From contig JAJZWG010000008.1 of assembly GCA_021846795.1 (NCBI GenBank), positions 1-19,591 of the forward strand: 19,591 nucleotides of DNA. Reading direction: 5' to 3'. Made by a program: the position numbers and the translations under genes. Source of the DNA: a bacterium (GTDB taxonomy: Bacteria; Patescibacteriota; Saccharimonadia; Saccharimonadales; UBA4665). This document shows, in pieces, positions 6,014 through 15,900 of the stretch (positions within the stretch are counted from its first letter, which is position 1; each line of letters opens with the position of its first letter). Below the pieces are notes generated by a model. The model was given only the letters and a program-made list of their open reading frames with translations, had not been told where the DNA came from and searched no databases.

Positions 6014-8101
6014 CTAGCGAGCATTTTTTGCAATAATTGCTTCGGTTACATTATTTGGTACTTCGGCATAATGATCTAATTCCATTGAAGAACTAGCTCT
6101 ACCTTGAGTCATCGATCTTAAACTTGTAGTATAACCGAACATTTCACCAAGTGGTACAAAAGCTGTAATTTCTTTAATTCCACTATTTAAATCTTCCATA
6201 GATTCAACTCGACCTCTTTTACTATTTAAATCACCTATAACATCACCCATAAATTGTTCGGGTGTAACAACCACAATTTTCATAATTGGTTCTAATAAAA
6301 CCGGTGAAGCATTTTTAACGCCACTAGTAAGGGCCATTGAACCAGCAATTTTAAAAGCTAATTCAGATGAATCAACATCATGATAAGATCCATCATATAA
6401 TTCAGCAATAATATCTACTACTGGATAACCCGCTAAAACACCGTTATTCATGGCTTCTTTAATACCCTGCTCGACTGGTTTAATATATTCAGCTGGTACA
6501 ACTCCACCCTTAATAGAATTAATGAATTTAAAACCTTCACCTTGTTCATTGGGAGATAATCGAATCCAAACATCACCATATTGACCGCGACCACCAGATT
6601 GTCTAATAAATTTTCCTTGAACTTCAACATTGGATTTTTTAATTGTTTCTCGATACGCTACTTGTGGTTGACCAATATTAGCTTCAACTGAAAATTCTCG
6701 CTTCATTCGATCAACTAATATTTCAAGATGTAACTCACCCATACCGTTTAAAATAGTTTGACCAGTTTCATCATTAACATTAATTTTAAATGTCGGATCT
6801 TCTTCAGCTAAACGTTGAAGAGCTAAACTCATTTTTTCTTGGTCGGCTTTAGTTTTAGGTTCAATTGCAATAGAAACTGGTGGCTCAGGAAATTTAATAC
6901 TTTCTAAAACAATTGGGTGATTAAGGTCGCAAAGAGTATTACCAGTGGTAGTTCCTTTTAAACCAACGATCGCAGCAATATCACCAGCTACAACTTCATT
7001 TACATCTTCACGTTTATCGGCCTGCATTCTAACAATTCGACCAACTCGTTCTTTTTCTCCAGTTGATGAATTGAGAACATAACTACCAGATAATATCTTG
7101 CCTGAATAAACTCTAAAATAAGCTAACTTGCCAACAAATGGATCTGTAGCTATTTTGAAAGCTAAAGCTGCAAATGGCTGATTAACATCTGGTTTTCGTT
7201 CAACTTCTGATAAATCTTTAGGATTAACACCCCAAGTTGACTGTTTATCAAGAGGACTTGGCAAAAAATCAACAATACTATCTAGCAATTTCTCAACAAT
7301 TACACCACGTCCATCACCTCCAGTGACAATATAAAAATTACCATTTAAAACTGCTTGCCTAACCGCATGACGAATTTCTTCTTCAGCTAAACCATCTTCT
7401 CCAACCTCAAAATATCTTTCCAACATCGCTTCATCTTCACTAACAGCATTCTCAATTAATAATGATCGATATTTTTTAGCCTCATCTATCATATTTTCGG
7501 GAATTTCACTGACTTTTAATTCATGATCAGTAAAATTATCATAGGTATATGCTTTCATTGTTATTAAATCAACTACCCCATTAATTGATTGTTCAAAACC
7601 AATTGGCAGATGTATTGGGAAAGCTCGTTTGGATAAGCGAGCATGAATTGATTCTAATGATTTGAAAAAATCACCGCCAGTTTGATTTATTTTATTAATA
7701 AAACAAATTCTTGGAACTGAATATTTATCAGCCTGACGCCAAACAGTTTCTGATTGACTTTCAACACCCATTTTACCGTCAAAAACAACACAAGCTCCAT
7801 CTAAAACTCTTAATGAACGCTCTACTTCAACAGTAAAATCAATATGTCCAGGAGTATCAATAATATTAATTTGATGATCTTTCCAATAACATGTTACAGC
7901 CGCTGAAACTATTGTGATACCTCTCTCACGTTCTTGAGCCATCCAATCGGTTGTTGTTTCGCCTTCATGAACAGCACCGATTTTATGCTTTAAACCCGTT
8001 CGATATAAAATACCCTCAGTTGTAGTTGTTTTCCCAGCGTCTATATGAGCAATAATACCAATATTACGTAGTTTATCAATTAGATATTTTTTTTCAGTCA
8101 T
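6014..8101 (-). CDS. fusA: Translation elongation factor EF-G with atypical G4 and G5 motifs
   Basis: EF-G catalyses ribosomal translocation and, with RRF, ribosome recycling. The 695 residues have normal family length and all five domains. G1 is AHIDAGKT (18-25), G2 lies in ERGITI (59-64), and G3 is DTPGH (82-86). Domain II has FKIATDPFVGKLAYFRVYSG, and domain IV has RQSGGRGQYGDV. The remarkable points are in guanine recognition: G4 reads NKIN (136-139) instead of NKxD, and the G5 segment usually reading GSA(L/F)KNKG reads TGGDGRG (260-266) in an ungapped alignment. Codon 139 is AAT (7685-7687). Flanking sequence is well conserved, and this is the str-operon copy, so it is presumably the main EF-G. 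GGAAG lies just before the ATG. The stop is TAG. Confidence 0.98.
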   Translation of the reverse strand: MTEKKYLIDKLRNIGIIAHIDAGKTTTTEGILYRTGLKHKIGAVHEGETTTDWMAQERERGITIVSAAVTCYWKDHQINIIDTPGHIDFTVEVERSLRVLDGACVVFDGKMGVESQSETVWRQADKYSVPRICFINKINQTGGDFFKSLESIHARLSKRAFPIHLPIGFEQSINGVVDLITMKAYTYDNFTDHELKVSEIPENMIDEAKKYRSLLIENAVSEDEAMLERYFEVGEDGLAEEEIRHAVRQAVLNGNFYIVTGGDGRGVIVEKLLDSIVDFLPSPLDKQSTWGVNPKDLSEVERKPDVNQPFAALAFKIATDPFVGKLAYFRVYSGKILSGSYVLNSSTGEKERVGRIVRMQADKREDVNEVVAGDIAAIVGLKGTTTGNTLCDLNHPIVLESIKFPEPPVSIAIEPKTKADQEKMSLALQRLAEEDPTFKINVNDETGQTILNGMGELHLEILVDRMKREFSVEANIGQPQVAYRETIKKSNVEVQGKFIRQSGGRGQYGDVWIRLSPNEQGEGFKFINSIKGGVVPAEYIKPVEQGIKEAMNNGVLAGYPVVDIIAELYDGSYHDVDSSELAFKIAGSMALTSGVKNASPVLLEPIMKIVVVTPEQFMGDVIGDLNSKRGRVESMEDLNSGIKEITAFVPLGEMFGYTTSLRSMTQGRASSSMELDHYAEVPNNVTEAIIAKNAR

Positions 8102-8128
8102 AAAACTTCCATTAAATTATTGTTTTTG

Positions 8129-8611
8129 TTAAGACATACGTGCAAAATGAGCAAATGCTCTATTAGCTTCAGCCATTTTGTGAGTATCCTCTTTCTTTTT
8201 AACTGCAGCTCCTTGGTTATTATAAGCATCGCAAAATTCAGCTGACATAGCTTCAATACTATTAGTACCTTTTCGAGCTCGAAAAGCTGCAACAAACCAC
8301 ATAATTGTTAAATGTGTTTTTCTCTGAGGATTAACTTCAAACGGGATTTGATAATTAGCTCCACCAATCCGTCGAGAACGAGTTTCAATATGAGGTTCAA
8401 TATTTTTCATAGCTTGAGTAAAAACATCAAATGGATTATCTACCTTTAATTTTTTGGCTGATGACTCTAAACTTTTGTAAACTAAATTTTCAGCTAAACT
8501 TTTTTTTCCTTCAAGCATAACTCGATTAATCAAACGTTGGACCTTAACATCATTATAAATACGATCTGGTGAAATTGGCCTGATCAATGATTTATTTTTT
8601 TTGCGTGGCAT
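8129..8611 (-). CDS. rpsG: 30S ribosomal protein S7
   Basis: S7 organises the 3' major domain of 16S rRNA and contacts E-site tRNA. The 160 residues (usual ~156) start MPRKKNKSLIRPISPDRIYND and include QRLINRVMLEGKKSLAE, GGANYQIPFEV and a C-terminal KKKEDTHKMAEANRAFAH block. The ATG directly abuts the rpsL stop (TAGATG), with GGGAG upstream in rpsL, so translation is probably coupled. A 27-nt space separates it from fusA. Confidence 0.98.
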   Translation of the reverse strand: MPRKKNKSLIRPISPDRIYNDVKVQRLINRVMLEGKKSLAENLVYKSLESSAKKLKVDNPFDVFTQAMKNIEPHIETRSRRIGGANYQIPFEVNPQRKTHLTIMWFVAAFRARKGTNSIEAMSAEFCDAYNNQGAAVKKKEDTHKMAEANRAFAHFARMS

Positions 8612-9025
8612 CTATTTCTTCTCCCTTGATGTACCATATTTTGATCGACCCTGTTTACGATCATTAACACCTTGAAGATCTAACGAACCTCTAACTATAT
8701 GATATCTAACACCAGGTAAATCCTTTACTCGACCACCTCTTACTAAAACCACTGCATGTTCTTGTAAATTATGACCTTCTCCGCCGATATAAGCCCATAC
8801 TTCATAACCATTCGTTAATCTGACTCGAGCCACTTTACGTAAGGCTGAATTTGGTTTTTTAGGAGTTTTAGTTGTAACTCTTACGCAAACACCTCTCTTA
8901 AATGGTGAATGTTTATCGTAATTAATTGTCTTTAAATTATTAGTTACTCTAATAAGAGCAGGAGATTTAGTTTTTTGACTAATTTTAACTCTTGGTTTTC
9001 TAACTAATTGATTAATGGTTGGCAT
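8612..9025 (-). CDS. rpsL: 30S ribosomal protein S12
   Basis: S12 lies at the decoding centre and monitors codon-anticodon pairing. The 137 residues contain MPTINQLVRKPR, TPKKPNSALRK (54-64), GGEGHNLQEH (81-90) and GGRVKDLPGVRYH (97-109). It has an insertion of about 13 residues before KRGVCVRV relative to E. coli S12 (124 residues), comparable to the longer Bacillus form. The lysines in TPKKPNS, where streptomycin-resistance changes map in E. coli, are wild-type, as is Asp102, the residue methylthiolated in some bacteria. AGGAG precedes the ATG by about 4 nt. Confidence 0.98.
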   Translation of the reverse strand: MPTINQLVRKPRVKISQKTKSPALIRVTNNLKTINYDKHSPFKRGVCVRVTTKTPKKPNSALRKVARVRLTNGYEVWAYIGGEGHNLQEHAVVLVRGGRVKDLPGVRYHIVRGSLDLQGVNDRKQGRSKYGTSREKK

Positions 9026-9054
9026 GAAACTCCTATTGGTAAACTTATTTCTTA

Positions 9055-9084
9055 ATATTACTAGATAATGTTTAAAATATTCAA
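9055..9084 (-). promoter_or_regulatory. Weak possible promoter upstream of rpsL
   Basis: In the 74-bp rpoC-rpsL gap the minus strand shows TTGAAT (plus 9079-9084), 18 nt, then TAATAT (plus 9055-9060). Each matches four of six consensus positions. In such AT-rich DNA this could be chance; rpsL may instead be read through from rpoC. No terminator-like hairpin was seen in the gap. Confidence 0.25.
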
Positions 9085-9099
9085 TTTAGATTAACAGAA

Positions 9100-12000
9100 T
9101 TAATCAATATTTTCAACCTCTTTTTTATCATTGGCTTTATAGCCTGTACCAACTGGTATTTTTCGACCAAGTATAACATTTTCTTTCAAACCAAATAATT
9201 TATCAACCTTACCACTTGTAGCGGCTGTAATTAGAACTCTAGTCGTATCTTGAAATGATGCAGCCGACAAAAATGAATCTGTACTTAAACTTGCTTTGGT
9301 AATACCTAATAATAATTGATTAACAGCAGCTGGTTTTTTATTATTTTTAATTAGTTCTAGATTAGCTTCGTGAACCGCTAATTTAGAAACTATATCACCA
9401 ATCACAAATTCAGAATCACCAGGATCTTCAACTTGAACTCGAGAAAACATTTGTCGAACAATAATTTCAAGATGTTTAGGATCAATATTTTGACCCTGTC
9501 CAGCAAAAATCAATAAAACTTCATTCATAATATATCGCTGAGTGGCCTCAACTCCTTGCAATCGCAATAAATCTTGTAAATTAACTGATCCGGCAGACAA
9601 TTTTTGTCCTGCTTTAACCAATTGACCATCTTCAACTAATAATTTTCGAAAAGTTGGAATTTCATATTTTAAAATACTTTGCTGAAAAGGTCTTAAAATA
9701 ATCTTATTACCCTCTATTTCAACCTGACCGTTTAATGGAGCGACAATTTTATCAGATCCATTGTCTAAACAAGCCAAAACATCCCCTGCAACAACCTCAG
9801 CATTATCAACAACCAATATTTTCTGTTCACCTAAGGTATATTTCAATGGTTTAATATTTTTGGCTGTAATATGAAGAATATAATTATTAGCATCTTCTCG
9901 AACACTTACCGTACCATCAATTTCAGACAACAATGCTTGACCTTTTGGATTACGAGCTTCGAATAACTCTTCAATACGAGATAAGCCCTGTGCCGTATCA
10001 TCTTGTAAAATTGAACCAGCTCTATGTTTACTATCTAAACTTAACTGAGTGCCTGGTTCACCAATACTTTGAGCAGCAATTACACCAATTGGATTATGAT
10101 TGGCAACTAATTTACCTGTTCCAGGATCAATTCCATAAGACTTAACTGGTACTCCAGTTACATTAGTACAACTCAAAACACTTTTAATCTTAACTGAAGC
10201 TATTTGATCATCAGAATCAATAGCTTGAGCTATTTCATTAGTGATTAATTGATCAATATCAACATAATCTTTAACTTTTTCAGCAGCAAATCTACCAGTC
10301 AATTTAGAAGTAAAACTAACATTAATGTACTCAGCATCTTCTCTATAAACAGTAAAACCATTGTCAGTTATTTCATCATCATCAACAGTAAAAACATCTT
10401 GACTGACATCAACTAATCGACGAGTTAAATAACCTGCATCAGCAGTTTTTAAGGCAATATCAATTAATGACTTACGGTTTCCTCTTGTACCTGTAAAATA
10501 TTCTAGAGGATCTAATCCTTGCATATAATTTGACTTGACTGGTAATTCAATAGGATTACCTGAAGCATCTGAAAACATACCTAAAATACCAACTGCTTTT
10601 TTCATTTGAGAAACATCACCTCTTGCTCCAGAATTAATAGCAATAGCCATAGTAGAATTAATATTTTTTACTTGATCAACAACCAAATCTTGAACTTTAT
10701 TATCAATACTTTTCCAAGATTCAATAACTAAACGATGACGTTCTTCTTCTGCAATAAAACCATTTAAATATTGATCGGCAATTTCAGCAGTTTTTTCATT
10801 ACCCTCGATCAATAAATCATTTAAACCATTCATAGCAATAAAATCTTTTGTACCAATTGAAAGACCAGATATTGTAGCATATTTAAAACCTAATTCTTTT
10901 AATGTATCAGCCATTTCTGCTGTCATTTCTTGTCCATATTGTTGATAAAATTTTAAAACAACTGACTGTAATTGCTTTTTAGTCATTTCTTCATCTTGAA
11001 AGGGAAAACTATCTGGAAAAATTTCATTAAAAATAAAACGACCCAATGTAGATTGTTGAATTTTATCTCTAAAAGGAATTCTAATGGTTGATTGTAATTT
11101 AATTAAATGTTTATCATAGGCAAAAAGTGCTTCGTCTAAAGACATAAAAGTATGGACTGTTTTTGTATCAGTTCTTTTATCATTAAATGTTAAATAATAA
11201 CATCCCAGTACAATGTCTTGTTCTATATGAAGCATAGAAGTACCATCAGCTGGTTTTAATAAATTATGTCTCGGTGTCATTATTTCTTTAGCTTCGTCTT
11301 GAGCCTCTTGACTTAAAGGTAAATGAACAGCCATTTGATCACCATCAAAATCAGCATTAAAACCCTTACAAACTAATGGATGAAGCTGAATAGCTCGACC
11401 TTCAATTAAAACTGGTTGAAACGCTTGAACACTTAAACGATGTAAACTAGGTGCTCGATTTAAAAGAACATATTTACCTCGAATAACTTCATCTAATGCA
11501 TCCCAAACAACATTATCACCGTTTTCAATTAATCGAGTTGCACTTCTAATATTATGAGCTAAATCTCGAGCAATTAATTCACCAATTACAAACGGTTTAA
11601 ATAACTCTAAAGCCATCATTTTAGGTAAACCACATTGATCAATGTTTAAATTAGGTCCAGATACAATCACGGATCGACCAGAATAATCAACCCTTTTTCC
11701 TAATAAATTTTGTCGAAAACGACCTTGTTTACCTTTTAATAAATCAGACAAACTTTTTAATTTTCGTCTTTGACCAGTGGTTGCAACAGCTTTACCGTTT
11801 CTATTGCTATTATTGTCGATCAAAGCATCAACAGCTTCTTGCAACATTCTTTGTTCGTTGCGTCGAATAACTTCTGGCGCATTTAAATCAATTAATTTTT
11901 TGAGACGATTATTACGATTAATAATTCGACGATAAAGATCATTCAGGTCACTAGTTGCAAACCTTCCACCAGTTAATTGAACCATTGGTCTTAAATCTGG

Positions 12001-12912
12001 TGGAATAACCGGCAATACAGAAATACAAAGAGAACTAGGCTGAATATTGGCTTTATTCATATTTTCAATCAACCGTAATCTTTTCATTAATTTCTTTTTT
12101 CGTTGACCTTTTGATTCATCGGTTTCTTTATTTAATTCTTTAATTAATTCATCTAGCTTAATTTCATCAAGTAAATCTTTAATAGTCGAACCACCCATTC
12201 CAACTTTAATTAAACTTCTTAATTCGTCACTTAAACTTCGATAATCATTTTCATTAATAAGGTTAAGTTTTTCTAATGCACTAATTTGATTTTTAAAAAT
12301 TTCAAACTCTTTGGTTAAATTTTCTAATTCTTTAGTTTGAGCTGTTGCTAATGATCTTAAGTTAACTTTGTCGGCTTCTGCTTCTTTTTCATATCTTAAC
12401 TTAATTGCTTCTTTAGCAGCATCAAATTCGGCTTCTTTATCAGCAAGCATTTGATCTCGTTTTTCAATATCAACGTCCTTAATGATATAACTAGCAAAAT
12501 ATGTTACTCTTTCCAAATTTTTAACAGTCATTCCAAGCAATAATCCAATAGCACTTGGAGTACCTTTTAAAAACCAAATATGGGCAACGGGTACGGCCAA
12601 ACTAATATGACCCATTCTTTCACGTCTAACAATAGATTTAGTAACTAATTCACCGTTTTTATCAACAGCAGCTTCTCGACTTCTAATACCTTTAAATTTA
12701 CTGTCATGTGGATTAATATCTTTAACTGGACCAAAAATTCTTTCACAAAATAATCCGTCGCGTTCTGGTTTTTGTGTTCGATAATTAATTGTTTCTGGTT
12801 TAGTTACCTCTCCATAACTCCAATCTAAAATATCGGCTGGGCCAGCCACAGCTAATTTAACAGCATCAAAATTAGTAATATCAATCGAATTATTATTATA
12901 ACTAATTCTCAT
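9100..12912 (-). CDS. rpoC: RNA polymerase beta' subunit, zinc sites largely lost
   Basis: Beta' carries the catalytic Mg-binding loop of RNA polymerase; here NADFDGDQMAVHLP (519-532) is intact. The 1270-residue protein keeps RRERMGHI (96-103), a charged coiled-coil insertion (about 145-215) resembling that of actinobacterial beta', the GKQGRFRQNLLGKRVDYSGR block (394-413), a bridge helix from SGARG (761-765) and a C-terminal GITKASLSTDSFLSAASFQ block. The four N-terminal zinc cysteines are replaced by Pro68, Asp70, Val83 and Asn86 without any gap. The second zinc site retains only Cys915; the others are Glu847, Pro922 and Ser925. The trigger loop reads QLSLDSKHRAG (956-966) where bacteria usually have QLTMRTFHxGG. 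The ATG overlaps the rpoB stop by 11 nt and is preceded by GAGGAGA. No SI3 insertion is present. Confidence 0.98.
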   Translation of the reverse strand: MRISYNNNSIDITNFDAVKLAVAGPADILDWSYGEVTKPETINYRTQKPERDGLFCERIFGPVKDINPHDSKFKGIRSREAAVDKNGELVTKSIVRRERMGHISLAVPVAHIWFLKGTPSAIGLLLGMTVKNLERVTYFASYIIKDVDIEKRDQMLADKEAEFDAAKEAIKLRYEKEAEADKVNLRSLATAQTKELENLTKEFEIFKNQISALEKLNLINENDYRSLSDELRSLIKVGMGGSTIKDLLDEIKLDELIKELNKETDESKGQRKKKLMKRLRLIENMNKANIQPSSLCISVLPVIPPDLRPMVQLTGGRFATSDLNDLYRRIINRNNRLKKLIDLNAPEVIRRNEQRMLQEAVDALIDNNSNRNGKAVATTGQRRKLKSLSDLLKGKQGRFRQNLLGKRVDYSGRSVIVSGPNLNIDQCGLPKMMALELFKPFVIGELIARDLAHNIRSATRLIENGDNVVWDALDEVIRGKYVLLNRAPSLHRLSVQAFQPVLIEGRAIQLHPLVCKGFNADFDGDQMAVHLPLSQEAQDEAKEIMTPRHNLLKPADGTSMLHIEQDIVLGCYYLTFNDKRTDTKTVHTFMSLDEALFAYDKHLIKLQSTIRIPFRDKIQQSTLGRFIFNEIFPDSFPFQDEEMTKKQLQSVVLKFYQQYGQEMTAEMADTLKELGFKYATISGLSIGTKDFIAMNGLNDLLIEGNEKTAEIADQYLNGFIAEEERHRLVIESWKSIDNKVQDLVVDQVKNINSTMAIAINSGARGDVSQMKKAVGILGMFSDASGNPIELPVKSNYMQGLDPLEYFTGTRGNRKSLIDIALKTADAGYLTRRLVDVSQDVFTVDDDEITDNGFTVYREDAEYINVSFTSKLTGRFAAEKVKDYVDIDQLITNEIAQAIDSDDQIASVKIKSVLSCTNVTGVPVKSYGIDPGTGKLVANHNPIGVIAAQSIGEPGTQLSLDSKHRAGSILQDDTAQGLSRIEELFEARNPKGQALLSEIDGTVSVREDANNYILHITAKNIKPLKYTLGEQKILVVDNAEVVAGDVLACLDNGSDKIVAPLNGQVEIEGNKIILRPFQQSILKYEIPTFRKLLVEDGQLVKAGQKLSAGSVNLQDLLRLQGVEATQRYIMNEVLLIFAGQGQNIDPKHLEIIVRQMFSRVQVEDPGDSEFVIGDIVSKLAVHEANLELIKNNKKPAAVNQLLLGITKASLSTDSFLSAASFQDTTRVLITAATSGKVDKLFGLKENVILGRKIPVGTGYKANDKKEVENID

Positions 12913-15900
12913 TAGAAATCTCCTCTTCCTGATCTTTTAAAATATCATCCGTTACTATAGTTGAAAGCGTATTATCATTAGAATTTAAATTATCATCAAG
13001 ATCAACCAATGAATAATCATCACCAGGAATATCACTTGTTACATCAACATCTGAAATTTCATCAATCGGCATAGTAATCTTTGATGGATGAATTGCTTCC
13101 TTATGAATTGCTGTAGCTAAAACTTCTTCAGCATCAATAACAGTATTAGAATTAATTAAATCAACCTTCAAGCCTAAACCTTGTAATTCCTTAACTAAAA
13201 CATTAAAACTTTCTGGTACTTTTGGACCAATAATGGCTGTTTGTTTAATAATAGATTCATAAGCTTTAGATCTTCCATAAACATCATCAGACTTAATAGT
13301 AAGCATTTCTTGAAGAATATTGCTAGCACCATAAGCTTCAAGTGCCCAAACTTCCATTTCACCAAAACGCTGTCCGCCATTTTGCGCCTTACCACCAAGT
13401 GGTTGTTGAGTAACCATTGTATACGGTCCAGTTGAACGAGCATGAATTTTATCAACCACCATATGATCTAGTTTAATCATATACATCACACCAACAGTAG
13501 TTCTTTCTTCAAAAGCTTCACCCGTTAACCCATCATAAAGTTGTTGTTTACCATCTCTAGATAAACCAGCTTCATCGAGTAAATCTTGAATTTTCTCAAG
13601 TGGTACACCATTAAATGAAGGTGTAGCTACTTTAATACCTAACGCTTTAGCCGCCATACCAAGGTTGGTTTCAAAAAGTTGACCTAAATTCATACGAGAA
13701 GGTACACCAAGTGGGTTTAAGATAATGTCAATTGGTGTGCCATCCTCTAAAAATGGCATGTCTTCAACTGGTAAAATTCGAGCTATTACACCCTTGTTAC
13801 CGTGACGACCACCCATTTTATCACCAACTGAAATTTTACGCATTTGAGCAACAAAAACCTTAATTTGTTTAATAACACCGGTTTTTAACTCATGTCCATT
13901 TTCTTTAGAATAAATCTTAACACCCACCACTTTGCCATGCTTACCATTACTCATTCGTTGAGATGTATCACGAACTTCTTTGGCTTTTTCACCAAAAATT
14001 GCCCTTAAAAGTCTTTCTTCTGAACTTAATTCTTGTTCTCCTTTTGGAGTTATTTTACCAATTAAGATATCACCTGGATGAACTTCAGCACCAATTCTTA
14101 CAATACCATCTTCATCAAGATGTCTAAGTGATTCTTCGGATACATTCGGAATATCTCGGGTAACAATTTCTGGACCCAATTTAGTTTCCCTAACTTCAAC
14201 CATAAAATCAATAATATGAATAGACGTTAATGAATCATCTTCAACTAATCGTCGACTGATAATCATAGCATCTTCAAAATTGTAACCACCCCATGACATA
14301 AATGCTACCAATAAATCTTTACCTAAAGCTAATTCACCGTTTTGAATTGACATACCTTCAATTATTGGTTGATTTTTCACAATTTTTTGTCCAGTTTTAA
14401 CAATAACTTTTTGGTTAATACTGGTGCCTTTATTACTTCTAATAAATCTTTGTGGATAATAAGTTTTGGTATGATTTTTATACTTTACAACAACTTGCTG
14501 AGCATTAGCCTCTAAAATTTCACCATTCTCTTCAGCAAAAACAATCTGACCAGAGTTCTTAGCTACTACTTCTTCTAAACCAGTACCGACTGTCGGACTT
14601 TCAGGTTTAATTAACGGAATAGCTTGTCGTTGTTGGTTGCTGCCCATCAAAGATCTTAGAACTTGATTTTTTTCAACAAAAGGTACTAATCCAGCCGTTG
14701 AACCAATAATTTGATTATGGGCAGCGTCAATATAATTAACATCATTAGCATTTGCTTCACCAGCTTTTAAATTGATTCTGGCACTAACTCTTTCATCCTT
14801 AAAATATCCTTTTTCATCTATTTCGGCACCGATGCCAGCTATAACAACTGAAGATTCTTGATCGGCATCTAAATATTCGATCTCATCGGTAACTCGAGCT
14901 TTAATTGGCCAAGTTAGCCTATCGGTGATTTTTTTTAATTTAATAAGATCATCTTTTTTAATAATTTTATCTTTTTTAACGATTATTTTACCATCTTTGT
15001 CTTCATAATTAATGGAACTTATTTCACCTAATAACTGATCTGTTGGTAAAGCATTAATAACTTTTCTATATGGGGTTTCCAAAAAACCGTATTGATTAAC
15101 TTTTGCATAAATAGACATATTGAGCACTAAACCAATATTAGCTCCTTCCGGTGTTTCAACTGCACAAATTCGACCATAATGAGTTGCATGAGCATCTCTA
15201 ACATCAAAACCTGCTCGTTCACGATTTAAACCACCTGGACCCATTGAACTTAATCGTCGTTTAGTAGCTAGTTCAGCAATAGGATTAGTTTGCTCCATAA
15301 ATTGACTAAGTTGAGAACTAGCAAAAAATTCTCTTACTGATGCAACAATCGGCCGGGCGTTAATTAATTGAGATGGAGTGACAGTTTCTATGTCTGATAA
15401 TGACATTCGATCTTGAATATTGCGTTCCATACGAATTAAGCCAATCCTAAATTGTCGTTGAACTAATTCACCAACCAATTTAATACGTCGATTGGCTAAA
15501 CTATCGATATCATCAGGATCATCTTGAGTATTGTTTAAACGAATAATTTCAGCAATAATAGCTACAATATCTTCAAGCCGAATTGTTCTATTCTCAATAT
15601 TATTGGTAATATTAAGATTCAATCTTTTATTAATTTTATATCGACCTACTAATCCAAAATCAAAACGCTTAAAATTAAAAAGCATGTTTTCAATTGATTT
15701 TTTAGCATTATCAATAGTTACTAAATCGCCGGGTCTTAATTTACGATAAACATCTATTAAAGCTTCATTTTGACCTTTAGTAGTATCTTTAGATAACGAA
15801 CTATCAATATAATTTATTTTCTCTGTATCAACATGTTTAAATGCTTCTTTAATATCGGCTTCACTTAAGCCTAAAGCTTTTAAAAATGTTGTAACAACAA

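Noticed and set aside
6448..6630. Minus-strand frames 6448-6630, 8098-8295 and 13195-13455
   Set aside because: Out-of-frame shadows within fusA, rpsG and rpoB, whose in-frame products are fully conserved.
12653..12711. Frameshift or indel as the cause of missing zinc cysteines in RpoC
   Set aside because: The segment aligns without gaps to E. coli beta', and both flanks and several internal residues are conserved in the same frame.
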